64,000 nt of DNA from Strongylocentrotus droebachiensis (taxonomy: Eukaryota > Echinodermata > Echinoidea > Camarodonta > Strongylocentrotidae): assembly GCA_035222895.1 (NCBI GenBank), contig JAVYIG010001594.1, positions 1 to 64,000 on the forward strand, read 5' to 3'. The translations under genes and the position numbers were made by a program. Under the pieces are notes generated by a model, which was given only the letters and a program-made list of their open reading frames with translations, was not told the DNA's origin and did not search any database. Below are positions 52,009 to 64,000 of the stretch, piece by piece; position 1 is the stretch's first letter; each line of letters opens with the position of its first letter.

Positions 52009-52674
52009 GGGCAAGACCTGATCAAGCTTTACTTTTTGATCTTACGATGAGAAAACTCTTCTATCAGGAAAACCCGCCTCATACAGTAGCACCTGCTAGG
52101 AAGCCTCAAATTTACTTGGAATGTGTGCTTCTTATAAAGACTTGAATATTGTAGGGCAAGCCCTTCCTACAATAGAACATTGACTGTCAGATTAATCTAA
52201 GGATATATCATCTAAATTTAGCCCTTTCTAGGCTGATCATACCAGGGGTATATCTTTATTTAGGAATTACCTACTCAATGAAGGATATGACACTCACTGC
52301 AAGTACATGTAAATGTTAAAAAAGGCCTATATTTTTTTTCATCCTAAGAATCTTGAACGGAGTAAAATGCTTGGTTGTTTGGAATCTAGTTTTGAAGGGC
52401 AGTTTTGCATGACTTTTCATATCTTGCCTACAGTATGTAAAGTGTTGGTCCTATGTAAATATTCTTCACAGAAATATTGTGTCAATATTGGTTAAAAAAC
52501 ATAATCTACGCAGGTTAAATAGGCATACATACAGTGTACATACAAGTTGTAGATATTTGTATGATTGTTGGCAAAGTGGGAAGTTATAATTTTGAAGTCC
52601 ATCACACATTAGGTATTAGAAACAAGGATGTACATGTAACATGTACAATGTACATGAAATCCCTTGTAAGAAAG

Positions 52675-52765
52675 TGTGTGTGTGTGGGGGGGGGGGTGTT
52701 TGGGGGAGGGGGGGTGTTTGGGGGAGGGAGGGGGGGTGTTTGGGGGAGGGGGGGGGGGGTGGAGG
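52675..52765. repeat. (GT)n plus G-rich GTGTTTGGGGGAG tandem units
   Basis: Three GTGTTTGGGGGAG units with variable G runs, repeated at 56052-56140. The last G run differs by one base between copies. Gly-rich ORFs here are artefacts. Confidence 0.9.
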
Positions 52766-52895
52766 CAAGGGCAAGTGTAATTTTGACAAAAAGGTACATG
52801 TAGCCTTTCTAGAAAGTGTTTACTGGTTACTCTCCATTATCTTTGCTTTCTTAACCCTAAGTACATGTACATGTATCTTGTACATTTAGTGGCCC

Positions 52896-53080
52896 AACCA
52901 CCTGTATAGAAAGACCTCCAGTCTATAAAGAATACAAGTTTTTTTTCACCTTGAAAAGACGATTCTCACTGAATGTATGTTAAAGGAAACCTGTGCATAA
53001 AGACAACATACCTACATGTATAAAGACTGCTTTTCATGTCCCCCTATACGGTGGTCGTTTTATGCAGGTTTCACTGTACA
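52896..53080. repeat. Dispersed AAACCTG/ATAAAGAC repeat, inside tandem copy 1
   Basis: Same word order as at 31257-31435, closing in GGTGGTCGTTTTATGCAGG. A second copy is at 56272-56456. Confidence 0.5.
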
Positions 53081-54540
53081 TGTACAATGTACATTTGAAA
53101 GAGCTTGTAAAACTACAACATGAAGACAGCAAGTTTGATCATGCTACCCAGTCTTGCATGTAGCCCATGGTCATGCAGCCAGTCATACAATATATCTCAG
53201 CTTTTGTTGCACTTCCGTGCGGCACCATTGTTTTTGTCTGACTTCCGCTGACAAGGTATGTGCCTCGTTTCTGTCTGTTTCTCTTCCTCACGACCTTTCA
53301 CTTTTACACACTGTTTATTCTTTCTCACCCACCCATCACTCTATAAAACATCTTCCGATTTCCTTGCCTTGAATGCATGGAAGTAGGAGATAAGATCACA
53401 ATAGACCCATTCCCCTTTTATAGATATCATTCGATTCAGAATGTGCTTCCATTAAAAGCCATGTTGCATGAATATGTTGCGGAAGATAATTTAAGGAATA
53501 TCTTGTAGTGTGCTTTGGATTATGAAAATGCACTGAATGGATAGAAACTACATGTACCTCTCCAGTTCTTTTTTTTTTTTTTTAGATAAAGAGGTCATGT
53601 AAAAATCATCACTCAGAGTCAAACCCTTTCCTAGCTGCTAAATTATTTACCCCCCCCCCCTGCTTTTTTTTTTGAATGAACAAGTTGAAGATGTAATACT
53701 GTATATATTTATATCAATTCCTCTCATACCAGAATTTACCTGACAAATAACTAAAATTGACATTATAAATTTTAAAAGTATCATTTTACTTGATGTTCAG
53801 GCATGATGTTGCTGATGCAGTAGTCCATGTACACTGTACATGAAGTTTATGTCAATATCTGTTCATTATTAGGGTAAATTCTGTTACATATGAGAGTATA
53901 CTAATGGGGCATAATTAATATTCATCTTGGACTTAATAAACCAAATCTGACTCCACCCTGTAGAGACCTTGCTCTTAAGTTATAATGCACACCTGTATGC
54001 AGTTAACTTAAATCTTATTAATGTACATGGTCACCAGACTCACAACCAATATCAATGAAGTCCATTTCAATATTTGCTTCTAGAATTAATAATTGGGTTA
54101 TAAGAGGCTACCGGAATGTTAGCAAATGTATGTGGCCTACAAAAGAGGCACAACAAGGCAACATGTACATGTACAGGTTGGGAGATCAGTATACACTGGC
54201 TCACAAAATGAGAATACTTTTTGGCCCCGCAGATGAAATGGTGCAAAATTGCAGATCGACAGTAAAATGAATTCAAACAAAAGTACACAAGATGATTTTC
54301 TTTACCATTTTTCAAAACACAGTTGTAGGCCTACAGGTGTGATGCTGCAAGACTCTTGAAAATCGACCCATACAGTACCATGAATTGAAAGTTTTTGAAA
54401 CAACATTCAACATGACTCACTGTATATTTTGTAAAATATTATATCAAATTAATGGACATACAACTGTACATGTACACAACTCTGGCCCATAGATCTACAT
54501 CTATCACAAACTGATGTAAAAATTCAGGATGCACTTTAGG

Positions 54541-54850
54541 TTCTATGCACCTTTTAACTTAGCCCCCTTGGTCAAGGAGGAAGGGCCCCTTTGCCAACCC
54601 TGATCAAGTACGAAGGGCCCCTCCAGCAGAGCGCTGGAGAACCTCTCTCGGAGCAGCGAACCTCCTTCTTTCACTCCGGTTCATGCATCAATTGCTGCAA
54701 CGCATCGCAATGATCACTGGCGCATCTTGAATTCACGGGTCAGCGCGATAAATTAGAGATATTTCTTCCATTGCGCACTGACCGGTCATCAACCCGCCGG
54801 CCATCGATGACTCATAAGTCACGTTCGCACTTCTATTTCTTTTAGGAACG
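54541..54850. promoter_or_regulatory. CpG-richer block, possible cis-regulatory module (copy 1)
   Basis: This block has clustered CpGs within AT-rich surroundings, paired AGGGCCCCT words, and a perfect AP-1-type TGACTCA at 54808-54814. The regulatory role is inferred only from composition. Confidence 0.25.
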
Positions 54851-54913
54851 TAGGCCTATTCGGTTTACTGTATTTGACCTTTATGTTACCCTGTAAAAAC
54901 AAAACTACAAATG

Positions 54914-55342
54914 AATATTTGAACAGAATTGAAAAGTAATAGCTATCCCAATTTGCTATATAGTCATGCCATTAAAAAAAAATCTTTAATGCTTCACTTA
55001 CTGTTGCTCTGCCATGCTCTTTCAATGCAAATCTAATTTACTAGAATCATAATTTGGAGAATTTTTTTTGGGTATAATATATCAAAAGGAGTTGGGACCA
55101 ACGATCTACTGTATTGTATACAAAACACAAGAAAATTTATTTCCATATAAAACCATTGGCACTCAATACACAAGTCACACATTTCTCACAAAAGTTCAAA
55201 TTAATCAACTATAACTTATTTCACAATTGAAAGCACTTCTTGAAATACATTGTATTTCTCTCTTTCTTTCTATTTCTTTCACTTTTTTTCCTCCTTTTTT
55301 CTTCTTTCTCTATCTCTCTTCTCTCCCCTTTATCTCTCTCTC

Positions 55343-55385
<43 letters not shown>

Positions 55386-58288
55386 GGGCAAGACCTGATC
55401 AAGCTTTACTTTTTGATCTTACGATGAGAAAACTCTTCTATCAGGAAAACCCGCCTCATACAGTAGCACCTGCTAGGAAGCCTCAAATTTACTTGGAATG
55501 TGTGCTTCTTATAAAGACTTGAATATTGTAGGGCAAGCCCTTCCTACAATAGAACATTGACTGTCAGATTAATCTAAGGATATATCATCTAAATTTAGCC
55601 CTTTCTAGGCTGATCATACCAGGGGTATATCTTTATTTAGGAATTACCTACTCAATGAAGGATATGACACTCACTGCAAGTACATGTAAATGTTAAAAAA
55701 GGCCTATATTTTTTTTCATCCTAAGAATCTTGAACGGAGTAAAATGCTTGGTTGTTTGGAATCTAGTTTTGAAGGGCAGTTTTGCATGACTTTTCATATC
55801 TTGCCTACAGTATGTAAAGTGTTGGTCCTATGTAAATATTCTTCACAGAAATATTGTGTCAATATTGGTTAAAAAACATAATCTACGCAGGTTAAATAGG
55901 CATACATACAGTGTACATACAAGTTGTAGATATTTGTATGATTGTTGGCAAAGTGGGAAGTTATAATTTTGAAGTCCATCACACATTAGGTATTAGAAAC
56001 AAGGATGTACATGTAACATGTACAATGTACATGAAATCCCTTGTAAGAAAGTGTGTGTGTGTGGGGGGGGGGGTGTTTGGGGGAGGGGGGGTGTTTGGGG
56101 GAGGGAGGGGGGGTGTTTGGGGGAGGGGGGGGGGGTGGAGGCAAGGGCAAGTGTAATTTTGACAAAAAGGTACATGTAGCCTTTCTAGAAAGTGTTTACT
56201 GGTTACTCTCCATTATCTTTGCTTTCTTAACCCTAAGTACATGTACATGTATCTTGTACATTTAGTGGCCCAACCACCTGTATAGAAAGACCTCCAGTCT
56301 ATAAAGAATACAAGTTTTTTTTCACCTTGAAAAGACGATTCTCACTGAATGTATGTTAAAGGAAACCTGTGCATAAAGACAACATACCTACATGTATAAA
56401 GACTGCTTTTCATGTCCCCCTATACGGTGGTCGTTTTATGCAGGTTTCACTGTACATGTACAATGTACATTTGAAAGAGCTTGTAAAACTACAACATGAA
56501 GACAGCAAGTTTGATCATGCTACCCAGTCTTGCATGTAGCCCATGGTCATGCAGCCAGTCATACAATATATCTCAGCTTTTGTTGCACTTCCGTGCGGCA
56601 CCATTGTTTTTGTCTGACTTCCGCTGACAAGGTATGTGCCTCGTTTCTGTCTGTTTCTCTTCCTCACGACCTTTCACTTTTACACACTGTTTATTCTTTC
56701 TCACCCACCCATCACTCTATAAAACATCTTCCGATTTCCTTGCCTTGAATGCATGGAAGTAGGAGATAAGATCACAATAGACCCATTCCCCTTTTATAGA
56801 TATCATTCGATTCAGAATGTGCTTCCATTAAAAGCCATGTTGCATGAATATGTTGCGGAAGATAATTTAAGGAATATCTTGTAGTGTGCTTTGGATTATG
56901 AAAATGCACTGAATGGATAGAAACTACATGTACCTCTCCAGTTCTTTTTTTTTTTTTTTAGATAAAGAGGTCATGTAAAAATCATCACTCAGAGTCAAAC
57001 CCTTTCCTAGCTGCTAAATTATTTACCCCCCCCCCTGCTTTTTTTTTTGAATGAACAAGTTGAAGATGTAATACTGTATATATTTATATCAATTCCTCTC
57101 ATACCAGAATTTACCTGACAAATAACTAAAATTGACATTATAAATTTTAAAAGTATCATTTTACTTGATGTTCAGGCATGATGTTGCTGATGCAGTAGTC
57201 CATGTACACTGTACATGAAGTTTATGTCAATATCTGTTCATTATTAGGGTAAATTCTGTTACATATGAGAGTATACTAATGGGGCATAATTAATATTCAT
57301 CTTGGACTTAATAAACCAAATCTGACTCCACCCTGTAGAGACCTTGCTCTTAAGTTATAATGCACACCTGTATGCAGTTAACTTAAATCTTATTAATGTA
57401 CATGGTCACCAGACTCACAACCAATATCAATGAAGTCCATTTCAATATTTGCTTCTAGAATTAATAATTGGGTTATAAGAGGCTACCGGAATGTTAGCAA
57501 ATGTATGTGGCCTACAAAAGAGGCACAACAAGGCAACATGTACATGTACAGGTTGGGAGATCAGTATACACTGGCTCACAAAATGAGAATACTTTTTGGC
57601 CCCGCAGATGAAATGGTGCAAAATTGCAGATCGACAGTAAAATGAATTCAAACAAAAGTACACAAGATGATTTTCTTTACCATTTTTCAAAACACAGTTG
57701 TAGGCCTACAGGTGTGATGCTGCAAGACTCTTGAAAATCGACCCATACAGTACCATGAATTGAAAGTTTTTGAAACAACATTCAACATGACTCACTGTAT
57801 ATTTTGTAAAATATTATATCAAATTAATGGACATACAACTGTACATGTACACAACTCTGGCCCATAGATCTACATCTATCACAAACTGATGTAAAAATTC
57901 AGGATGCACTTTAGGTTCTATGCACCTTTTAACTTAGCCCCCTTGGTCAAGGAGGAAGGGCCCCTTTGCCAACCCTGATCAAGTACGAAGGGCCCCTCCA
58001 GCAGAGCGCTGGAGAACCTCTCTCGGAGCAGCGAACCTCCTTCTTTCACTCCGGTTCATGCATCAATTGCTGCAACGCATCGCAATGATCACTGGCGCAT
58101 CTTGAATTCACGGGTCAGCGCGATAAATTAGAGATATTTCTTCCATTGCGCACTGACCGGTCATCAACCCGCCGGCCATCGATGACTCATAAGTCACGTT
58201 CGCACTTCTATTTCTTTTAGGAACGTAGGCCTATTCGGTTTACTGTATTTGACCTTTATGTTACCCTGTAAAAACAAAACTACAAATG
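54914..58288. repeat. Tandem duplication, copy 2 (3,375 bp)
   Basis: Direct repeat of 51537-54913. The left flank of copy 1, the junction and the right flank of copy 2 (58289-58292) all share AATA at the breakpoint. The near absence of divergence means either a very recent duplication or an assembly artefact in which two haplotypes were joined. Confidence 0.97.
57916..58225. promoter_or_regulatory. CpG-richer block, possible cis-regulatory module (copy 2)
   Basis: Second copy of the block at 54541-54850, with the TGACTCA word at 58183-58189. It exists because of the tandem duplication. Confidence 0.25.
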
Positions 58289-58292
58289 AATA

Positions 58293-61200
58293 GATAAATA
58301 AATAAATAAATATATGAATAAACCGTGGTCACTGTACAGGGAATGCTGTGCAATTTTGAAAGCCTCCTACTTGTCATGCAACTGTTCATGGCATGACTAT
58401 AAGGCCTAGTTCAACTTTCCTGATTTAAACTAAACTGTAAATGAATTATGAACCACTGCAACAACTTCTGTGTACAATGTATTTCTGCAGTGAATGGTCT
58501 GTTGGATTAAATCGAGTACAATTGACCTTGAACTTCCTGTATAGGGTCTGATCTCTAGAGACTAATCTCTATCTTTGATGATGCACACAATGGTAATGAC
58601 TCACACCATTAAACTTGGTTAACTCCCAGATAATGATGATTAGACCACTGACAATTGGATGATGACCACTGGTGGTTGACTGGTCAAGTTATGTAACACC
58701 ATCATCAATCTAACTGTTCATGGGTAGTCTGCAAACACAGACTTGGTATAGATATAAAGGATGATAATACATGTACATGTAATTGAATTTGCAAGCTGGC
58801 TAGTCTTGTACATGTACATGTATGTTCCAGACTACAGTTTTATTATCTTTTAAACTAATGATGAAAAATCTGTTGTTTTTGTGTGCAAACACAGTGTGAA
58901 AACTCTCACTTCATTCAAGGAAATTTATACTGAATATTCATGTGCATATAAAATAAAGAAATATAAAAACAAAAATCATTCATATACTTGGCCTAAATGT
59001 TTCCTACAAACAAACCAATGAATATAAACTGTAAAATATATAACAGTTCACTTAATAGTGAATCTTGCAGGAACAGTTGAATATATTTCCCTTTTTGTTT
59101 GCTAGTTAACGAATCTGACCTACATGTACATGCCCACTTCCTTTATCATCTTCTTAAAACAATGACTGAATGCCGAGACTAATCAAATTGAAGGTACTGC
59201 AGTGGTTTTTCTTACACCCAGTTGTAAAATCACAGATTATTATCAGTTACAACAAGTAGTAGAGTCAATCTGTGAGTCACTCAAGAGAGTGTCATATATA
59301 ATGTACATAGGCCTATACACTATACAGAATAAAACCTATTCTCTAGTCAACTTTTGAACTTTACATGTAGGCCTACAAATAAAGAGGAATGGCATTTCAC
59401 ATCTGTATGGTCTGTTGTGAGCCAGAAAGTCTTTCAAATGAATGGTAAATGACATGTCTAGGGGGGGGGGGGGGAGGGGGTTCTGCTACAACCTTTACAG
59501 GCACTATGTGTCTCAAAACTCTCTGACAAGCAAAGAGAACAAAATTGCCCCCCCCCCCCCTTGTAGAGATACTTTTCTGGCAGGAGCTCTACAATAAGGT
59601 TTCTGTATTACTAGTAGTATGATTCTAAAGTATAATATTGTTTTTTTTACCAGAGCACTTATGAAGCATTTCTGCTCCCCAGTATTTTTTTTTGATTCCC
59701 CCCCCCCCCCCCTCCCCCTCCCAGCCATATTGTGAACTTGTGATGAACTTGGTATTAGGGGAATGGTAAGGTTAGCTTTTCTAGAGCTACATTGTGTACC
59801 AAGCGCTATGGTGTGAAAAACTACAGAGTGACGATGTTGGTCTTTAGGATATAGACAGCCTCCCAAAAGCCAACTTGCTTCAAATCCAATGCGTAAAGAT
59901 TAACAAAAAAAAGCAAAACAAAGTGTAGACAGTAAAACTCTAAAAGGTGGCCAAGTCATCTACATTGTAGATGTTCATGTATATGGTGTTCAACCCGAGT
60001 AATTTCTTGTTACTCAATGTTATAACTTCATAGCCACAAGTTTGTTTTTATAATGAAGATGCAAAATGTCCAGTGTACCTTGGCCTTAATCCCTTTTTAT
60101 CAACTACCAATGACCATTTGCCAAATGGACTTTGAAATCAACTTACAAAACAGGTGTACATGTAGGCCAATGATATAGGCAAATCTGGAATTACTATGAA
60201 CAATTACTGTGCATTGTACTGTAATTAATATGAAGAATCACGCCATGTACTGTAATTAATATGTTCAATTACTGCAATGTACTGTCATTTTTATCAATGT
60301 ATCTATTATCTGCTCACGAATATGGGAATTGTACACTGCAGGAATGTGGTTGCTCGTAATCGACTACTACATGAATATGATGAAGGTCTATATAAAGATA
60401 ATGGTAACTGTCTTCACATCAAAGGCCTATAGTTTATACAAAAACAATGGGTTTTTATAAAGGAAATGACTGTTAAAAAAGGAGGTTACTTGAGAGTAAT
60501 AAATAGGTAAATTTTAGATAAAGATAAACATTAGGTTGCAAAAAGAGTAATGAAAAGATAGCAACGACTCAAAGAACAATTCTGAGTCAAAAATAGACTT
60601 TTGAAACACCGCTTTGTGGCAACAAAAAAAAAGATTTCCAAGTAGGCCTACATGTACACTGTACATGTTGGAAAAAATCTGTCCGATGCCATTAAACCCA
60701 CAAGGCTTGGTTGTCAATTGCATCATGGGTTTTCAAAAAAAGAAAATGTGGTCTTTAAGGAGGTCAGTCATTAAAGCAAGTTTCAATGTTAAAAGACGTA
60801 GGTAGTCTAAATAGTAATTATTGGCAAAAGCATGATGGAGTTTGTACAATACTGCTTTTGTTAATAATGATATTACCCAATATCACTGCTGTGTCATGAT
60901 CATTCATAACTGTGTATCAAGATCCAATAACAACCAAGGATATATCTAAAAAGCAGACTTACATTTTTTTCCTGCAAATATCACAAATCCTTTCTGCATT
61001 TCCCTCGTTCGTTTTTTATATTACTGTTTTCTAAATTCTATATATTTCCTCTTTTGATTCCTCCCCATTCTATGTGTAGGCCTACTTTATATTTCTCTTT
61101 CTTGATCATTCTGCTAAAAATTGCCTTCTTTCTCCCATCCCCACCCCTCAACATTTCCTCCCCCACCCTCTCAGTCTCTCTCTCTTTCTTTTTCTACCTC

Positions 61201-61749
61201 TCTCTCTATCCAATCTTTGCCTTTGCACCTGTACATAAATTTGTCTTCATACTTCACACATACGCCCACTTCATGACACAGTAACAAAATATCTATGAAT
61301 CCATACAAAAAATACCACTTTTTGCATTTCCACCCCCCCCCCCCCCCCTTACCAACTGAGTTCAAAAGTTTACAGCAGGTTGGTGAGATATGATGTCAGA
61401 CTCGCCCAATCTCTAAATGGCATTCTTTATGTGATTATCAAGAACAGCTGATTCGCTTGACCGATTAACAATATCATAATAGACACATTGACAATTAGCA
61501 TAATAATGCGCAGGGAAGAGATGCTCTCATATTACACTACTCTGGCGATACATGAGATGGCAAAGCACTGAAAGTACCCGACGCATATATTTAGAAACAA
61601 AACATAATTACCCAACCATACATCATGACTCAGGGCTAGCGCAGATTTGGATTTAGGATCACATTCAACAATATTTAAAAAACTTCAAACTATTATATCA
61701 CGACAATCTGACTTTCAGCCTTGTATAATCCTCAATCCGTAACACATAC
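58293..61749. other. Non-coding stretch, presumed HIVEP intron
   Basis: It has many ACATGTACATGT words, poly-G at 59461-59476, poly-C at 59548 and 59700, and CT-rich sequence at 61130-61210. No convincing exon was seen. Confidence 0.5.
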
Positions 61750-61750
61750 C

Positions 61751-61900
61751 TCAAACTTGTGCCAAGCGTCAAAACTTATATTCCATTCGCCTCTGAGATC
61801 ATTCGATCGGCCATAAATAGTTCCACTCTCCGGATTTTCCGCCAGTTTTTCGCTACGACGATGGTGCGGTATTATATTATAGAGTCGGCATTACAATCCA
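61751..61900 (-). promoter_or_regulatory. Candidate promoter and non-coding first exon (5' UTR), minus strand
   Basis: A strong donor TTTGAG|GTATGT ends a candidate exon at 61750. The sequence upstream is richer in CpG than its surroundings. A TATA-like word (CTATAATATAAT on the minus strand) lies at 61871-61882. A 12-codon ORF (61776-61814) closes before the donor, so in every useful frame this would be 5' UTR. Spliced to the 63-nt exon, the frame carries a stop just before the junction, which agrees with a non-coding exon or a missing coding exon in between. Its assignment to the HIVEP gene is inference from strand and position. Confidence 0.38.
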
Positions 61901-62059
61901 TAGACTTCTCTCTTCATTCTTCCACTGACTGTAGGAGCTTAGCAATCACTATGCTATTTCAGTATCCAGGCCACCCTCTTTCTATCTCTCTCTTTGAATG
62001 TTTGTGTGTGGTGTGTGTACGGGTTCGAATGAATGTAGACTCTCAGCTCTGTCTGTGAG

Positions 62060-63868
62060 CTGTGCGATTCATGCAATATTGGCTGGGGAAATGCTCAATG
62101 GGGGTTGCCATTTTAGCTGCACAGCAAATACACACATACACACTCGCAGATTCCCCATTCGCTTTTCCATGATGCAAGCCACACACTACTGACTCACTCT
62201 GGAATAATACACACACCAAGTTGGAAGTCTAATCATCATATTTCCTTGGTCTTTGAAAAGCAGACCCAGTTAACGGTGGATAAAAGGGGATTAATTTTGT
62301 AAATCGATCCTTATCACATTCAAAGTTGAAAAGAATCTTAATCTCTCTTACATTATCATAAATTTCATGCAAATAAGGGGGTTGAAATTAGTCTAGCACC
62401 CCATATGTCCCTTCAAAATCAATTCATTGTTATATTAGTCTATCCGACTCCAGTCTAAATCTACATCATTATTTACTAAAGTTTCAAGAAGTTAGTGGTT
62501 TAATGCTCAAGATGATATAACGGTGCTAAGCTGCTTACAATATCCACTTGAAGACAGAACTTCCTCAAGTTCTTTATAAGTAAGACACTCAATCTTTTGC
62601 CCTACTTTCATTAATTCCATCAGATTTTAGAAGTATTTCATACTTGGCACAGGCTGCTTTATATATCATGTTTTTTTATAGCATTGAGAACTAATACCTC
62701 AAGGAGATGTGCCTATTTGGCTGTTTCATTGAGTTTCAAATCATGCTTTGAAAAGTCTTCAGAGTTCAGACTCTAATACAATATGCTCAGTTTAAGGTTC
62801 ATTTTTTTTTATTAAAGTGGCCTTTTTAATTGGCTCAACATTTCAAGTTACTTTTACAATTATTCATCTATCTACTATTATTAATAGGCCAAATAAAAAT
62901 TTAAAAATGTTTTATAGCAAAATATTTATAACTTGACGTATGAACAATTATGATAACTTTATTTCTTATCATTTTAATTGTACATGCATGTGATCCTTCC
63001 TGTTTTTATACACATTTTTTTGTAAACATTGCATCAGTGGTCCTTGGACTACTGCATTGTACATACTACATTTTGATATTAATAAACCAAAAGTGAATTA
63101 AATTGAATTGAATGTCGCACCATCAATCAATGGCTTGACAATTGAGAGAAAATGAATAAAAATAAAGATAGCTAAAGTTTAAAGCAACTGATTTTAAATG
63201 CACTTATTTTCCTTTGAAACTATCATAATTCTCATTATAATTACTTAGAGCACGATACAATTTTCGTCATTTTTCACTCAAAATTTGAAGAGATGCACCT
63301 GTTGGTGCAACAAATCAGTCTGGTTGAGACTTTCCAACTTTGTGCACATTTCGTTTTATTACTTTTTCAAAAAGCTTATTTCTCCCATTTTCTAAACATC
63401 TATTTGTTATTCTTTAACCTTTATTCATCTTAATCTGCAAAAAAAAGAATATATGCATTATATTGCATCCAACACAGAACCCTAATGCTCAACGTGTCTG
63501 CACACACAAGACTACCGCGGTGTAACTATTTATAGATCATGCCAGGTCACCAGAAAGCACCAATGTCTACTCTCCTAGGCGGTACTGCATGATAAGATTA
63601 CTCATTACCTCATAGTATAGTAGTGGTTGTGATGGTCCCTCACAATGACTGTTTATCAAGCCAAGGTAAAGCCACTGCTGTCTTATTAGTATGCATGAAT
63701 GATTGGCTGTCTGCCCTGCCTACATGCAGTGGGGTAATTAGTCTCTTCTTCAGGCCCCATAGCACTTCAAAATACTCTTGTCATATTTAAATGATTGACT
63801 TATAACAGAGTTTGCATTGATTCTATTTAATAATCATGCCGTATAATCTGTTTACATGCAAGTAATTT
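62060..63868. other. AT-rich sequence right of the candidate promoter
   Basis: No gene seen. An AATTGAATTGAA tail near 63098-63113 may be the 3' end of a retroposon. Confidence 0.4.
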
Positions 63869-64000
63869 AAAGGGTATGTTCAGCCCCTAGACACCTTGAT
63901 GATTTGATTAAAAGAAATTTATAACAATTTTGTTCATGGTTTGAGTAAGATCAGATGTGCATTATTAAAGTTATTATTATTTTTCAATGACATATAATGG
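63868..64000. mobile_element. Possible TTAA-type MITE, truncated by window end
   Basis: TTTAAAGGGTATGTTCAG resembles the TTAA-AGG(T/G) ends of the MITEs at 32136 and 37975. The other end lies outside the window. Confidence 0.3.

Larger units (their letters stand above)
51537..54913. repeat. Tandem duplication, copy 1 (3,377 bp)
   Basis: The whole segment recurs immediately downstream in direct orientation. ORFs inside it recur with identical translations at offsets of 3377, 3376 and 3375. The two length differences I located are homopolymer changes: a G tract of 12 against 11 near 52750/56130 and a C tract of 11 against 10 near 53650/57030. Contents are a (TC)n block, G-rich tandem units, an AAACCTG-type dispersed repeat and a CpG-richer 3' part. 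None of the small ORFs looks like a gene. Confidence 0.97.

Noticed and set aside
51850..57690. Repeated sets of identical small ORFs, possibly a duplicated gene
   Set aside because: All lie in the tandem duplication, start in low-complexity DNA or lack features of proteins, and have no splice context.

Overview
This is a eukaryotic, intron-rich, AT-rich window, most likely from an echinoderm and probably a sea urchin. That reading rests on a single invertebrate-type Schnurri/HIVEP gene, tRNA-derived SINEs with ATT-type tails, very frequent TACATGTA and TAGGCCTA words, dense (GA)n and poly-G tracts, and many short inverted-repeat transposons. The species cannot be fixed from the sequence alone.

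The only convincing protein-coding gene is on the minus strand. A 7.2-kb exon (16263-23488) encodes about 2,407 residues of a HIVEP/Schnurri zinc-finger transcription factor, with an N-terminal ZAS finger pair, a second ZAS pair, and a third C-terminal cluster of three C2H2 fingers. The exon starts at a clear splice acceptor. A 63-nt exon at 44589-44651 has a matching intron phase and good splice sites and is very likely the preceding coding exon, giving a 21-kb intron. A possible first, non-coding exon ends at a strong donor at 61750, in a more CpG-rich patch with a TATA-like word. If it belongs to the gene, the transcription unit fills about 45 kb of the window. The initiator ATG exon was not found.

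Layout: 1-1.3 kb holds a SINE. 1.38-1.86 kb is a CpG-richer patch with a possible donor site. 2-7.1 kb is microsatellite-rich and carries two DNA-transposon-like elements. 7.1-16.3 kb is AT-rich sequence downstream of the gene, including its 3' UTR. 16.3-23.5 kb is the main exon. 23.5-44.6 kb is the large intron, full of MITEs, foldback elements and SINEs. 44.7-61.7 kb is a presumed second intron that contains a near-perfect 3.38-kb tandem duplication (51537-58288). 61.7-62.1 kb is the candidate promoter. 62.1-64 kb is non-coding with a truncated repeat.

No new multi-gene system is visible. The points most worth follow-up are the three-module architecture of the HIVEP protein, the nearly identical tandem duplication, and several families of foldback/MITE elements, some nested in each other.
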